From: Carboxylicivirga sp. M1479
Lineage (GTDB): Bacteria > Bacteroidota > Bacteroidia > Bacteroidales > Marinilabiliaceae
NCBI RefSeq assembly: GCF_007097485.1
Contig: NZ_VKDE01000037.1
Location: 1-42,731 of the forward strand
DNA: 42,731 nucleotides
Direction: 5' to 3'
Made by a program: the position numbers and the translations under genes. Positions 15,515 through 24,406 of this stretch are shown piece by piece (the stretch's first letter is position 1; each line of letters begins with the position of its first letter). Under the pieces are notes generated by a model. It saw nothing but the letters and a program-made list of their open reading frames with translations, was not told where the DNA came from and did no database searches.

Positions 15515-16807
15515 CTAGAAAAATGTTTTTCTAAGTTCATCGATTTCGCCATCACTCATTGGAGCAAATGCACCTAATGATGTACCCATTACTAATGATT
15601 TAGCACTAAACTCAGCAACCTCTAAGCGATCAAAAGCCTGAAGTAGAGAATTACCTGTCATTAACACCGAATCATTCTCAATAATGGCACCCGGGTTCTC
15701 CTTAGAGATCAATTCGGGTAATGTATTGTTATTGGTAAAATGCGAACCAAATGGCACATTCGCCATATCTTGCAAGAAAATCCAGCTTTCAGGAATGGTT
15801 CTTACATCCAATTTCTTGTGAGTCACACCATATGCCATTAAATACTCTGGCTGTGTTAAAATAATGGCGTTAATCTCAGGATGCATTTCGTAAATTTTTT
15901 GGTGCAACCAAGTTGAACGACTTGGTACTTTATCAGCTTCACTCCTGCCGTCTTTTACCTGTACAATGTCGCTTTCTTGAATATCCCAACGTGTAGCATC
16001 GGTTGGTGTAATTAAAAAGTCATTGTCTTTCCAACGCACTGATATTGTTCCATAGGTACTCATCATCAACCCCTGATCACAAGCACGACGAACCATATTT
16101 TTAATTTCCTGACGAATACCTTTTTCATCCGATGTATAAACAACATCGTTCATTTTAGGATGATCCGTTGGAACCTGCTTATTGAAGGTATCCACCTGCT
16201 CTTCAGTTAAGAATTGTGGTTCACCAATAATTTTTGAATTTATCAGCGTGCGACAAGCAAATTCCAATGTCTCAAAACGTTCGTAAGCCTTTATAACATT
16301 CGATCCGCCAACCACAGCACCGTGGTTTTCCATAATTACTGAATCGAATCCTTCTTTGAATTGCTCCGAAATAGAATCACCTAAATCGTTACTTCCTGGA
16401 ATATGGTATTTGGCATAGCCAATAGGACCACAAACCGACTTTACCTGCGGAATAACATTGGTATTTGGTATTTGACGAACAATACTAAAAGCTACCAATG
16501 CCGGTGGGTGAGCATGCACAACAGACTTTAAATCAGGCCGCTCTACATATATTGCCTTATGAAACGGATATTCCATTGAAGGCTTATGAGGACCGATAAT
16601 CGTACCATCAGCTTTTACACACATGATGTCACTAGGCTTCAAAGATCCTTTATCGACACCCGATGGAGTTACCCACATATCTCCACTCTCATCCATGATT
16701 GAGATATTACCACCCGAAGTAGTAGTTAATCCCTTTTGATAAATCCGATTGATAATCATTATGATTTGATCGCGCGGATGTAACAAATTCAAATTTCTAA
16801 CTGACAT
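15515..16807 (-). CDS. tandem class II aldolase-like protein, probable L-fuculose-1-phosphate aldolase
   Basis: The 430-residue protein is two class II aldolase/adducin domains in a row; normal FucA is about 215. The first domain keeps the FucA active site: GGNISI, TPSGVDKG, the catalytic E79 in SMEYPFH, zinc histidines H98 and H100 in VVHAHPP, and H162 in MENHG. In the second domain the equivalent positions are changed (TPTDATRW, SRSTWLHQ, ILTQPEY, IENDSV), so the zinc site and catalytic acid are lost. It should cleave L-fuculose 1-phosphate to DHAP and L-lactaldehyde. It is placed between fucP and fucO, and no other aldolase is in the operon. The second domain probably serves subunit packing, since class II aldolases work as tetramers with active sites near interfaces. 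Confidence 0.85.
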   Translation of the reverse strand: MSVRNLNLLHPRDQIIMIINRIYQKGLTTTSGGNISIMDESGDMWVTPSGVDKGSLKPSDIMCVKADGTIIGPHKPSMEYPFHKAIYVERPDLKSVVHAHPPALVAFSIVRQIPNTNVIPQVKSVCGPIGYAKYHIPGSNDLGDSISEQFKEGFDSVIMENHGAVVGGSNVIKAYERFETLEFACRTLINSKIIGEPQFLTEEQVDTFNKQVPTDHPKMNDVVYTSDEKGIRQEIKNMVRRACDQGLMMSTYGTISVRWKDNDFLITPTDATRWDIQESDIVQVKDGRSEADKVPSRSTWLHQKIYEMHPEINAIILTQPEYLMAYGVTHKKLDVRTIPESWIFLQDMANVPFGSHFTNNNTLPELISKENPGAIIENDSVLMTGNSLLQAFDRLEVAEFSAKSLVMGTSLGAFAPMSDGEIDELRKTFF

Positions 16808-16865
16808 AGTCTTTTTGTTATTTATTTTAAAGTTTTAATATCTATTGAGTAATGTTCGTTAATAA

Positions 16866-18170
16866 TTATTTCAGTACCATTAACTTCCGATAGGAGTAGT
16901 TTCCATAAAGGGCGATAACAACAAAGCATAACATTGGCAAAATAAATGATGCATTAACAGCAGGCAACCAAGCCACTGTTTCAAAGTCAATTATCATCGC
17001 CTGTAGCATTGGCATAATAGCTCCTCCAACAATAGCCATTACCAACCCGGCAGATCCCATGGTTGTATCCTTACCAACATTCCCTAGTGCAATACCATAA
17101 ATGGTAGGAAACATTAAGGACATAAATACAGAGGTTGCCACCAGGCAATACAAGCCAGGCATACCAACAATAAAAACAGCACCTGCTGTAGTTGTTATAC
17201 CACCTATTGCAAACCACATTAATAACTTACTTGCATTAACATATTTCAGAATAAGTGTACTGGCAAAACGACTTACAATAAATAAACCCATGGCCCACAT
17301 ATTGTGATACTGACCGGATTCTTTTGTTAATCCTAGGTTCTCGGCATACTGAATAATGAAGGTCCAACACATTATTTGAGCTGCAACGTAAGCTATCTGT
17401 GTTAACACACCAGCGCGATACACTTTATTTTTAATTAATCGCTTCATAGATTGCAAGGGATGAATTTGCTCCTGATGTGCCGTATCCGGCATTTTCACCA
17501 CTGCAATAATCATCAGCATTATTAATACAACAATACCCAATGCCACATAGGGATCTCTGATTATGGCCAAATCATGCAAGCGATCGGCTGCTTTGCTTAC
17601 TTCATCCAGTGTTGAAAATTCTATTTTATTCCCCTGAGCATCAAAATGCTGATCAGCTGATAAATTGGCCAAAACAAACTTTGCAGCCACCATCATTCCT
17701 AAAAATGAACCCATTGGATTAAATGACTGCGCCAGATTCAAACGGCGAGTTGATGTTTCTTTAGAACCTAAAGAAAGAATAAACGGATTGGCAGTTGTTT
17801 CAAGAAATGCCAGACCAAATGTTAGGATATATAAGGATCCAACAAAAAAGCCGAACATTTGAAACTGCGCAGCCGGATAAAACAAAAGAGCTCCGGTAGC
17901 ATACAAACCAAGGCCTAATAGAATTCCTTTTTTATAAGAATATTTTTGCGCAAATAAGGCAGCCGGAATAGCCATAGTTGCATAACCTCCATAAAACGCA
18001 AATTGAATTAAGGTTGCCTTTGTATGCGTGAGCTCCATCACCGTTTTAAAGGCCGCCACCATTGGATTTGTAATATCGTTAGCAAAACCCCATAAAGCAA
18101 AGAGGCTTGTTATTAAGATAAATGGTACGAGGTATTTTTTTTCAACAACTTTCTCAGTTATTTTACTCAT
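16866..18170 (-). CDS. fucP: L-fucose:H+ symporter
   Basis: This is a 434-residue major facilitator protein of the FucP family. It starts YLVPFILITSLFALWGFAND and has ITNPMVAAFKTV, the FYGGYATMAIPAALF helix and FLETTANPFILSLG, all FucP signatures. About 12 hydrophobic helices can be traced. A hydrophilic segment after helix 5 (about residues 170-195) is somewhat longer than usual. It brings L-fucose across the inner membrane with protons. It lies between fucU (35-nt gap) and the aldolase gene (58-nt gap). No TonB-dependent receptor or fucosidase is in the window, so release of fucose from glycans is encoded elsewhere. Confidence 0.93.
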   Translation of the reverse strand: MSKITEKVVEKKYLVPFILITSLFALWGFANDITNPMVAAFKTVMELTHTKATLIQFAFYGGYATMAIPAALFAQKYSYKKGILLGLGLYATGALLFYPAAQFQMFGFFVGSLYILTFGLAFLETTANPFILSLGSKETSTRRLNLAQSFNPMGSFLGMMVAAKFVLANLSADQHFDAQGNKIEFSTLDEVSKAADRLHDLAIIRDPYVALGIVVLIMLMIIAVVKMPDTAHQEQIHPLQSMKRLIKNKVYRAGVLTQIAYVAAQIMCWTFIIQYAENLGLTKESGQYHNMWAMGLFIVSRFASTLILKYVNASKLLMWFAIGGITTTAGAVFIVGMPGLYCLVATSVFMSLMFPTIYGIALGNVGKDTTMGSAGLVMAIVGGAIMPMLQAMIIDFETVAWLPAVNASFILPMLCFVVIALYGNYSYRKLMVLK

Positions 18171-18205
18171 AATTTTGGATTTAGTAATCTGTTCATTTGG
18201 ATTTT

Positions 18206-18640
18206 TTAGCCCACAGGGGTAACACCTTTTTTAAGAATGATATTTCCATACTTTGCCGTTTCACCGGTCATCACTACCGCAAAGGCTTCTTTTGTGCGTT
18301 CATAAAAAGCAAAGCGATCAATTCGTTCGATAGGCGCTACAGTGGGATTTGTTTTGTGTATAACATGTAAATACGAAGCTTCAACATTAGAATCTAAAAC
18401 ATCTCCCTCAACAGCTTGCATCATTATTAAGGGCGCTTTAACATAGGCATCCAACTCCAAAAGCGGTAAAATTGCTTCTAGTAAATCAGGAACACAAAGT
18501 CCATCAGCCCTTAAAACACGATTATTAAAGCTCTCGCCAGGAAAATGAGCATCTGCTAGGATGATTTCGTCACCATGCCCCATTCGGTATAAAACTGAAA
18601 GCAATTCGGGGCTTAATAGTGGAGATATGCCTTTTAACAT
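18206..18640 (-). CDS. fucU: L-fucose mutarotase
   Basis: The 144-residue RbsD/FucU-family protein (E. coli FucU is 140) has the start [20 protein letters not shown]. The family histidine H22 sits in [15 protein letters not shown], and the C-terminal [10 protein letters not shown] is conserved. It interconverts alpha and beta L-fucose so that the isomerase is supplied with the right anomer. It sits 27 nt after fucK and 35 nt before fucP in the same transcript. Confidence 0.93.
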   Translation of the reverse strand: MLKGISPLLSPELLSVLYRMGHGDEIILADAHFPGESFNNRVLRADGLCVPDLLEAILPLLELDAYVKAPLIMMQAVEGDVLDSNVEASYLHVIHKTNPTVAPIERIDRFAFYERTKEAFAVVMTGETAKYGNIILKKGVTPVG

Positions 18641-18667
18641 TATCGATTAATTTTGTATGAAACTTGA

Positions 18668-20137
18668 TTATTTCTTAAAGTTAAGATACTTCTTGTATAA
18701 AGAATTATAGATGGCAGAATTGCCAGATGGCATAACCAACTTAGGTTTATAGTCTATTTTATTCCTTGCTGCCATACTAGTTTTACTCACGCCTAAACCA
18801 GCAAATACGTACATAGAAGCACCGAGTACAGTTGTTTCCTTTTGATCAATAAACTGAATTGGCACATTACAAACATCAGCCCTAAGCTGATTCCACAACC
18901 TATTTTTAGAACCTCCGCCTACACAAATAATTCGCTCAGCTTTAAAGTTACCAGCCACCTCAAGCGCATCTAAAGCTTCACGAAGACGAAAAGCCAAACT
19001 TTCTAGAAAAGCTCGATACAACTGACCTCTTTGCGTATTAATCGTTAAACCTTTTATCGTACCTCCATTGGCACTGGAGCCATCATCATAAAAAGCAGGA
19101 TCCACCATAAGTCCATTCGCCCCTGGAAGCTCTTGCTCTGCATCGGCTATCATGGTTTCATACAACTCATCTCCTTTTAACTCTGGATAATAATGACGTG
19201 AAAACCACTCTAACACACCTGATCCCAACCAGTTTTGACCTATGTCATAAACCCCTTTTTGAGCGTCAATTTCAATAGTCAGGTTGTTATCCAACTCTTT
19301 CTGCGTCGACTTAAATGATTGACTTCTTGTCATCAAAATCTCCCAGGTTCCAGAACTTAAAACAGGCTGATTCAACTGAGCTCCTGAACCAAAAATGGCA
19401 AATTGAGTATCGTGTCCAGCTAAAAATACTGGCACATCTAAAGGCAAGCCTGTTTCTTCGTGCGCTTGCTGATTAATAGAACCAGCCTGCTGTCCGGCCT
19501 CACCAATTTCACCAAACAACTCTGCATCAACGCCAATAGCATCCATCACCCTTTTCGACAATTTCCTATCTTTTAGGTCAGACATCATAGTTGTCCCCAT
19601 CATGGTAACATCATTTAGAAGAACACCTGAAAGTTTATGAATTAAAAGCGAAGGAATGAAAACGAAGCGATGAGCTTCATCAACTATCTCTGGTTTGTTT
19701 TCTTTAAACCAGATCATTTTATTGATTGTATTGAATGCATATGGATAGACACCCGTGATTTTATACAAATCTTGTAAAGGAAGGTATTTATCAATGTTAT
19801 CCATAATAGCAGATGTACGCTGACACTGCCATGAAATAACGGGGTATAATAATTCACCTTTCTCATCGACAAAGGCACCGTCTACTCCAAAAGTTGTGAC
19901 GGTTGCGCCTGCAATTCTAGAACAATCAATCTCAGAGGTAACATACTTAGCTGCCTTACGCAGTTTACCCCATAATTTTTCTAAATCCCAAATTCTTCCT
20001 CCTGCATAATGAGGGTCTTCATCTGTTTCATTGGGCAAGGCATATGAAGATAAAATTTGGCCAGCATCATCAATAGCTATAACCCTAACATTGGTAGCAC
20101 CACAATCAAAAACAATTGCTATATCTTTTTCTATCAT
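18668..20137 (-). CDS. fucK: L-fuculokinase
   Basis: This FGGY-family kinase of 489 residues has the N-terminal phosphate loop FDCGATNVRVIAID, near identical to E. coli FucK. It also has FGVDGAFVDEKG, the AGHDTQFAIFGSGA motif and the C-terminal ATP motif ICVGGGSKNRLWNQ. An open frame extends five codons upstream but begins with TTG; the ATG at 20137 is chosen because similarity starts at once after it. It phosphorylates L-fuculose to L-fuculose 1-phosphate with ATP. Rhamnulokinase is a close relative, but the fucI, fucU and fucP neighbours decide for fucose. Confidence 0.92.
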   Translation of the reverse strand: MIEKDIAIVFDCGATNVRVIAIDDAGQILSSYALPNETDEDPHYAGGRIWDLEKLWGKLRKAAKYVTSEIDCSRIAGATVTTFGVDGAFVDEKGELLYPVISWQCQRTSAIMDNIDKYLPLQDLYKITGVYPYAFNTINKMIWFKENKPEIVDEAHRFVFIPSLLIHKLSGVLLNDVTMMGTTMMSDLKDRKLSKRVMDAIGVDAELFGEIGEAGQQAGSINQQAHEETGLPLDVPVFLAGHDTQFAIFGSGAQLNQPVLSSGTWEILMTRSQSFKSTQKELDNNLTIEIDAQKGVYDIGQNWLGSGVLEWFSRHYYPELKGDELYETMIADAEQELPGANGLMVDPAFYDDGSSANGGTIKGLTINTQRGQLYRAFLESLAFRLREALDALEVAGNFKAERIICVGGGSKNRLWNQLRADVCNVPIQFIDQKETTVLGASMYVFAGLGVSKTSMAARNKIDYKPKLVMPSGNSAIYNSLYKKYLNFKK

Positions 20138-20214
20138 ATCAATTTGCAACAATAGATTGTGGGCAAGGAGATTAATTAATTAACCCCCTTAGCCCAAGTC
20201 AATCTCAGGATATT

Positions 20215-21999
20215 TTAAATTCCGTATAATGAACCGTAATTGGCACAAGCTCTATAATCAGATCCTTCTTTATCTTCACCAAAAGCCGACCAAGCACTTG
20301 GACGGAATACATCATCACTTGATACATTATGCATATTAACAGGAATACGTAGCATTGAAGCCAAAGTAATTAAATCAGCTCCGATATGACCATAACTGAT
20401 AGCTCCATGATTAGCACCCCAGTTTGCCATCACCGAATATACATCCTTGAAAGCACCTTCTCCATTTACGCGAGGCACAAACCAGGTAGTTGGCCATGTA
20501 GGATTCGTGCGCTCATCCAATACAGCATGAATATCTTCTGGCAGTTCAACAGTCCATCCTTCTGCTATTTGCAACACAGGACCCAAGCCTTTAACCAAAT
20601 TAATGCGACTCATGGTCACAGGCATTTCTCCTTCTGTTCTAAAACAAGATGAGAATCCTCCTCCCCTAAAATACTCACGAACAGCAGCTGGCCACTGTGT
20701 ATTATCTAAACACTTCTGTGCCTCTTCTTCTGATATTTCCCAGAATGGTTTCATCGACGGCTCACCGTTCTCGTTACGCTGTTGCGCTGTTGCATCTAAG
20801 GTAGTAGAACCCGAGTTAATCAAATGGATAATTCCATTTTCGGCCAATCCAGACAACTCTTTACCTGTAACTCTTTTTACTGCATCAGGACTCCAATAAG
20901 TACGTACATCAGAAAAAATCTGAGACGTATTACTTAATAGGTGGCCAAACAACATGGCAACACCATTGAGGCTATCGTTCTCAGTGGCTAAAATAAAAGA
21001 TTGGCGAATACCATTCCAGTCGAATGATGAATTTAATATGGCCTCTGCGAAATCTGCATTTGGCTGATAATCGGTCCATTGCCTCTGCCCCTGGAAGCCA
21101 CCTAAAATAGCATTTCTACCAAGCCCCTCTTCACGGTATCCCATTTCAACCAACTTAGGATTACCAATCATCATATCGCGGCAAATCAAGGTCATTTTAA
21201 TAACGGTTTCCCATTCATGCTGCTTGCGCTCGGTACTAACCTTATTTTTATCTGAATTATAATCCTTACCCTCTTTGCAGTTTTCTTTTGTCCAAGCCAA
21301 AGCCTTTTCAAACTCTGTTTTATCGTAAATTCCCTCATCAATACGGCGAAGGATTTCTGCTGAATCAACAAATTCTGCACGAATACCCAAATAGTCCTGG
21401 AAGAAATTTGTATCTACCATAGATCCGGCAATTCCCATGGAACTGTAACCAATGGATAAGTACGATTTACCCTTCATTTGAGCTACGGCCAATGCCGATT
21501 TAACAAAGCGCAATAACTTCTCTTGTACATCAGACGGAATACTGATATCGCCTGCATCTTGCACATCGCGACCATATATACCAAAAGTTGGTAACCCTTT
21601 TTGAGTATAACCAGCTAATGCAGCAGCTAAGTAAACAGCTCCCGGACGTTCAGTACCATTAAATCCCCAAACTGCTTTTGGCAATAAAGGATCGGTATCC
21701 ATAACTTCGGTGCCATAACACCAACATGGAGTAACCGTTAAAGAAACACCAACACCCTCTTTCTTGAACTTCTCAGCACACATAGCAGCCTCAGCCACTC
21801 CACCAATACATGTATCGGCAATCACACACTCGATGTTTTCACCACTAGGGAATTTCAAATTCTCTTCAAGAAACTTCGCAGCAGCTTTCGCCAAGTCCAT
21901 AACCTGCGATTCCAATGATTCTCTTACACCATTTTCACGGCCATCTATTACCGGTCTAATTCCAACCTTTGGTAAATCACCTATTAGTCTGTTAGCCAT
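20215..21999 (-). CDS. fucI: L-fucose isomerase
   Basis: The 594-residue protein (E. coli FucI 591) starts with [20 protein letters not shown]. It has [44 protein letters not shown], and the metal-site region with [16 protein letters not shown]. It ends with the [15 protein letters not shown] block typical of the family. It is a Mn-dependent cytoplasmic hexamer that converts L-fucose to L-fuculose, and can also act on D-arabinose. It is the first gene of the operon and is divergent from the AraC-type regulator with about 120 nt between them, which should hold the fucose-responsive promoter. Confidence 0.96.
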   Translation of the reverse strand: MANRLIGDLPKVGIRPVIDGRENGVRESLESQVMDLAKAAAKFLEENLKFPSGENIECVIADTCIGGVAEAAMCAEKFKKEGVGVSLTVTPCWCYGTEVMDTDPLLPKAVWGFNGTERPGAVYLAAALAGYTQKGLPTFGIYGRDVQDAGDISIPSDVQEKLLRFVKSALAVAQMKGKSYLSIGYSSMGIAGSMVDTNFFQDYLGIRAEFVDSAEILRRIDEGIYDKTEFEKALAWTKENCKEGKDYNSDKNKVSTERKQHEWETVIKMTLICRDMMIGNPKLVEMGYREEGLGRNAILGGFQGQRQWTDYQPNADFAEAILNSSFDWNGIRQSFILATENDSLNGVAMLFGHLLSNTSQIFSDVRTYWSPDAVKRVTGKELSGLAENGIIHLINSGSTTLDATAQQRNENGEPSMKPFWEISEEEAQKCLDNTQWPAAVREYFRGGGFSSCFRTEGEMPVTMSRINLVKGLGPVLQIAEGWTVELPEDIHAVLDERTNPTWPTTWFVPRVNGEGAFKDVYSVMANWGANHGAISYGHIGADLITLASMLRIPVNMHNVSSDDVFRPSAWSAFGEDKEGSDYRACANYGSLYGI

Positions 22000-22043
22000 T
22001 TTTAATATTTTATATTGTTACTTTTTTAATACATTAATTGAAC

Positions 22044-22103
22044 GATACAAACTTGCTTACAATTCCTTCCGTAAAAAATGTCTAAATTCAATATATTTGT
22101 ATC
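22044..22103. promoter_or_regulatory. candidate regulatory repeats between fucI and the AraC-type gene
   Basis: GATACAAA (22044-22051) and TTTGTATC (22096-22103) form an 8-bp inverted repeat with 44 nt between the arms. A possible -7 box TATATTTG (22092-22099) for the regulator gene overlaps the second arm, but no good TTG lies at the right distance. No convincing fucI promoter was found. Confidence 0.4.
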
Positions 22104-22118
22104 TATTTTAAACAACAC

Positions 22119-23009
22119 ATGAAAACTAGATTACAACATAAGGGTGATCCATCTGAAATCACACAGGTTATTCCGAAGTACGAAGTAAAAATCCACTGTT
22201 GCCGATATTGGTGGTTACAAAACTGGGAGTTTAAGGATTTGTCATTCCCATTCTGGAGGGTGTATCATAATAACTTTGATGGAGCAGCCATCATCTACAA
22301 GGATGAAGTAATACAAATAACACCAGACAAACTAATACTAATAGCTCCAAACACTTCTTATTCAACCTATCTTTATAATCATGCAATACCTCAAACAGGG
22401 TATGCTTTAAAAGGAGGGCGTGTCAATCAGAAGCTCCCTATTAACGAACAATTCCTTTTGCACCTCTTTATCCATTTTAACCTTGGCATGCCTTACGACG
22501 GCACCAAGGCAGGCATCTACACGCTTCCAATAACCGACGAATTAAAGACGATGCTGTCAAGAATTAAAAGACACTTAAACTATGAACACTCAAAATTTAG
22601 TTTCTTTTCAACTTTGGCCATCAACTCTATTATCAATCACTTATTATCGTCACTACCAGAAGAGAGCTGGCAAAGTGTCACAAAAGATTATAGAATTCTC
22701 AAAGTAATCAATTACATTGACCAACACATAACCACCAGCTTATCAAATCCTCAATTAGCTGAATTATCATCCATGGCCACCAATGCATTCACCCGGCTAT
22801 TCACACAAGAAACAGGTATATCACCGCAGAAATTTGTAAAAAAGAAACGCATTGATAAAGCCTGCATACTTATTCACCACTCACACTATTCAATAGAAGA
22901 AATTGCAACAAAGTGTGGTTTCGCTGACCGCTATCACTTTACGCGAATTTTTAGCCAGGTCACAGGTTATTCACCTGCAAAGTATAAGAAGGATTTTAGA
23001 ATAAAGTAA
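22119..23009 (+). CDS. AraC-family transcriptional regulator, probable fucose-operon activator
   Basis: The 296-residue protein has a C-terminal AraC DNA-binding domain (about 195-294) with two helix-turn-helix units. The first is LSNPQLAELSSMATNAFTR and the second IEEIATKCGFADRYHFTRI, followed by the family tail VTGYSPAKYKKD. The N-terminal about 180 residues form a cupin-like sensor region (IQITPDKLILIAPNT), which would bind a sugar. It is transcribed divergently from fucI, the classical arrangement for a local activator, as with FucR in enterobacteria, but the proteins are not evidently orthologous. In Bacteroides fucose operons a GntR-type regulator does this job, so use of AraC here differs. 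Confidence 0.88.
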   Translation: MKTRLQHKGDPSEITQVIPKYEVKIHCCRYWWLQNWEFKDLSFPFWRVYHNNFDGAAIIYKDEVIQITPDKLILIAPNTSYSTYLYNHAIPQTGYALKGGRVNQKLPINEQFLLHLFIHFNLGMPYDGTKAGIYTLPITDELKTMLSRIKRHLNYEHSKFSFFSTLAINSIINHLLSSLPEESWQSVTKDYRILKVINYIDQHITTSLSNPQLAELSSMATNAFTRLFTQETGISPQKFVKKKRIDKACILIHHSHYSIEEIATKCGFADRYHFTRIFSQVTGYSPAKYKKDFRIK

Positions 23010-23271
23010 TCTACTTTTGTAATGATATTATTCTTATACTAGTACAATTTTCCTCCCCTCCTAATTTTATGATTAGCATTCCTACGCATAGTTTGCATTA
23101 ACTATTATCACTAAATCAAAAAAGTTACTAAATAATATAAATCCTCAATTTAGGAATTCATTTTTTTAGAAATCGACAAATACATTTTTCATCTAATCAT
23201 ATTGACTAGCAACACGTTTCGCCCATGAAGCTTTCGGTTCTTTTTTAGAAATGCATGTAAGATGTATATAT
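23010..23271. other. gene-free interval
   Basis: This AT-rich stretch between the AraC-type gene and the tRNA terminator has no supported reading frame. I see no RNA gene or repeat in it. Confidence 0.5.
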
Positions 23272-23311
23272 ACAAAAAAAGCGATTCAAAGACTAAATCT
23301 CTGAATCGCTT
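23272..23311 (-). terminator. terminator of the tRNA gene
   Basis: A ten-base-pair stem, AAGCGATTCA (23279-23288) with TGAATCGCTT (23302-23311), is followed on the minus strand by a T7 run. It lies 11 nt past the tRNA 3' end. Confidence 0.85.
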
Positions 23312-23322
23312 GTTATTTCTAG

Positions 23323-23396
23323 TACCGAGAGGCGGGCTTGAACCGCCGACCTCAGGATTATGAATCCTGCGCTCTAACCAGCTGAGCTACCTCGGC
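23323..23396 (-). tRNA. tRNA-Met (CAU anticodon)
   Basis: The 74-nt cloverleaf has D stem GCTC/GAGC, anticodon stem CAGGA/TCCTG with loop TTCATAA (anticodon CAT) and T arm GGCGG-TTCAAGC-CCGCC. The acceptor is GCCGAGG/TCTCGGT with discriminator A. G1-U72 and G7-U66 are wobble pairs. CCA is not encoded. The first pair is not the mismatch of an initiator, so it is elongator Met; tRNA-Ile2, whose CAU is modified to lysidine, cannot be excluded from sequence alone. Confidence 0.9.
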
Positions 23397-23452
23397 ATTT
23401 TTTGCATTTTTGGAGTAATTAACACCTCTGTGTATCTCCTTTTTTGCGGTTG

Positions 23453-23483
23453 CAAATGTATGAGAAAACTTCATTCCTACCAA
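23453..23483 (-). promoter_or_regulatory. promoter of the tRNA gene
   Basis: On the minus strand TTG (23483-23481), 20 nt, TACATTTG (23460-23453) is a full Bacteroidota promoter, giving a start about 50 nt before the mature tRNA. Confidence 0.7.
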
Positions 23484-23666
23484 CTAAAAAAACGAAAAAA
23501 TTTGCTTTTTTTTATTACACACAAGCAAACTCATTAGTTTATAAGCAAATCGCTCCTGATTTTTTTTTCGTTGTGCAGCACTTAACACAAAGACCGTAAG
23601 TTTTAATTTTAACGAGAATTCTACTATATTGTAGGCCAATTCAGAATTCTAACAAAATACGCCAAT

Positions 23667-24056
23667 ATGCCAACTCCAAAGGAAAAATTCGAATTAGAAT
23701 ATATCATTAGGACCTCTCCATCTATTTTATTTACTCGCTTGAGTAACCCAAGTGGTTTATCAGAGTGGTTTGCTGATGACGTTAACCTAAAAGGAAAGGT
23801 ATTCACTTTTGTATGGGAAGGCTCAGAACAACAAGCCGAGCAAGTTTTACGTAAAGAAAATAAAATGGTACGTTTTCATTGGTTAGATGATGAAGATGAC
23901 AAAACGTATTTCGAATTCCGTATTAATGTAGATGATTTAACGGGCGAAACGGCTCTTGTTGTCATCGACTTTGCTGAGGAAGACGAAAAAGAAGATTCCA
24001 TTGAGCTTTGGAATCAACAAATTGATGAGCTAAAGCACGGCCTTGGCTCAGTATAA
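23667..24056 (+). CDS. START-like (SRPBCC) domain protein
   Basis: The 129-residue acidic protein resembles the START-like family common in Bacteroidota, distantly related to the AHSA1 fold. It has the N-terminal strand FELEYIIRTSPSILFTRLS, the SGLSEWFADDVNL helix, FVWEGSEQQAEQVL and a C-terminal helix IELWNQQIDELKHGLGSV. No signal peptide or membrane segment is present. The fold suggests a small hydrophobic pocket, but no ligand is known. In related genomes this gene sits near LptF/G and ribBA as here, though its own terminator at 24083 separates the transcripts. Family confidence is good; function is unknown. Confidence 0.75.
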   Translation: MPTPKEKFELEYIIRTSPSILFTRLSNPSGLSEWFADDVNLKGKVFTFVWEGSEQQAEQVLRKENKMVRFHWLDDEDDKTYFEFRINVDDLTGETALVVIDFAEEDEKEDSIELWNQQIDELKHGLGSV

Positions 24057-24082
24057 ATAAGCTAAATTCACCAGTACTATAT

Positions 24083-24114
24083 GCGCTTGACAAGATTGTC
24101 AGGCGCTTTTTTTT
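24083..24114 (+). terminator. rho-independent terminator after the START-like gene
   Basis: GCGCTTGACA (24083-24092) pairs with TGTCAGGCGC (24097-24106), including one G-U pair, around AGAT, followed by eight T. It is one of the strongest terminators in the window. Confidence 0.9.
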
Positions 24115-24256
24115 GTTGTAATATCTGGTTTTGGAATACTGTCATATAGCATCTTGCTAGTATCAATTACCTATACTACTTTTCATTAAAGCTATTTATA
24201 AGTAAGAGTTATCAGTCCCTCAATTGTCTTACCTGAAGACAAGCTCAACTCTTTAC

Positions 24257-24406
24257 ATGAAACGACCATGTAAATTTGATTATCCAAATTTTTCACACAG
24301 GAAGATGAAATACGAAGTATTCATGAATACGTTTGAACGTGAAAGTTTGATGAATAAAAAATTTACTTGAGAGTTCCACCTGACAAATAAAAATAGATTT
24401 AAACTG
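24257..24406 (+). promoter_or_regulatory. repeated leader element, copy B (long form)
   Basis: This copy starts ATGAAACGACCATG like copy A and keeps both arms: GTAAATTT (from 24266) and AAATTTAC (ending 24366). It also keeps CACACAGGAAGATG, TTGAGAGTTCCACCTGAC and the block TAGATTTAAACTG directly before the LptF/G start. It is about 50 nt longer than copy A between the arms. The extra part is rich in short palindromes (ATACGAAGTAT, GTATTCATGAATAC, ACGTTTGAACGT) and is bounded by GATGAA on both sides, so copy A may be a deletion between these repeats. The frame from its first ATG runs 37 codons (MKRPCKFDYPN onward) and stops within TTGAGAG. Confidence 0.7.
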
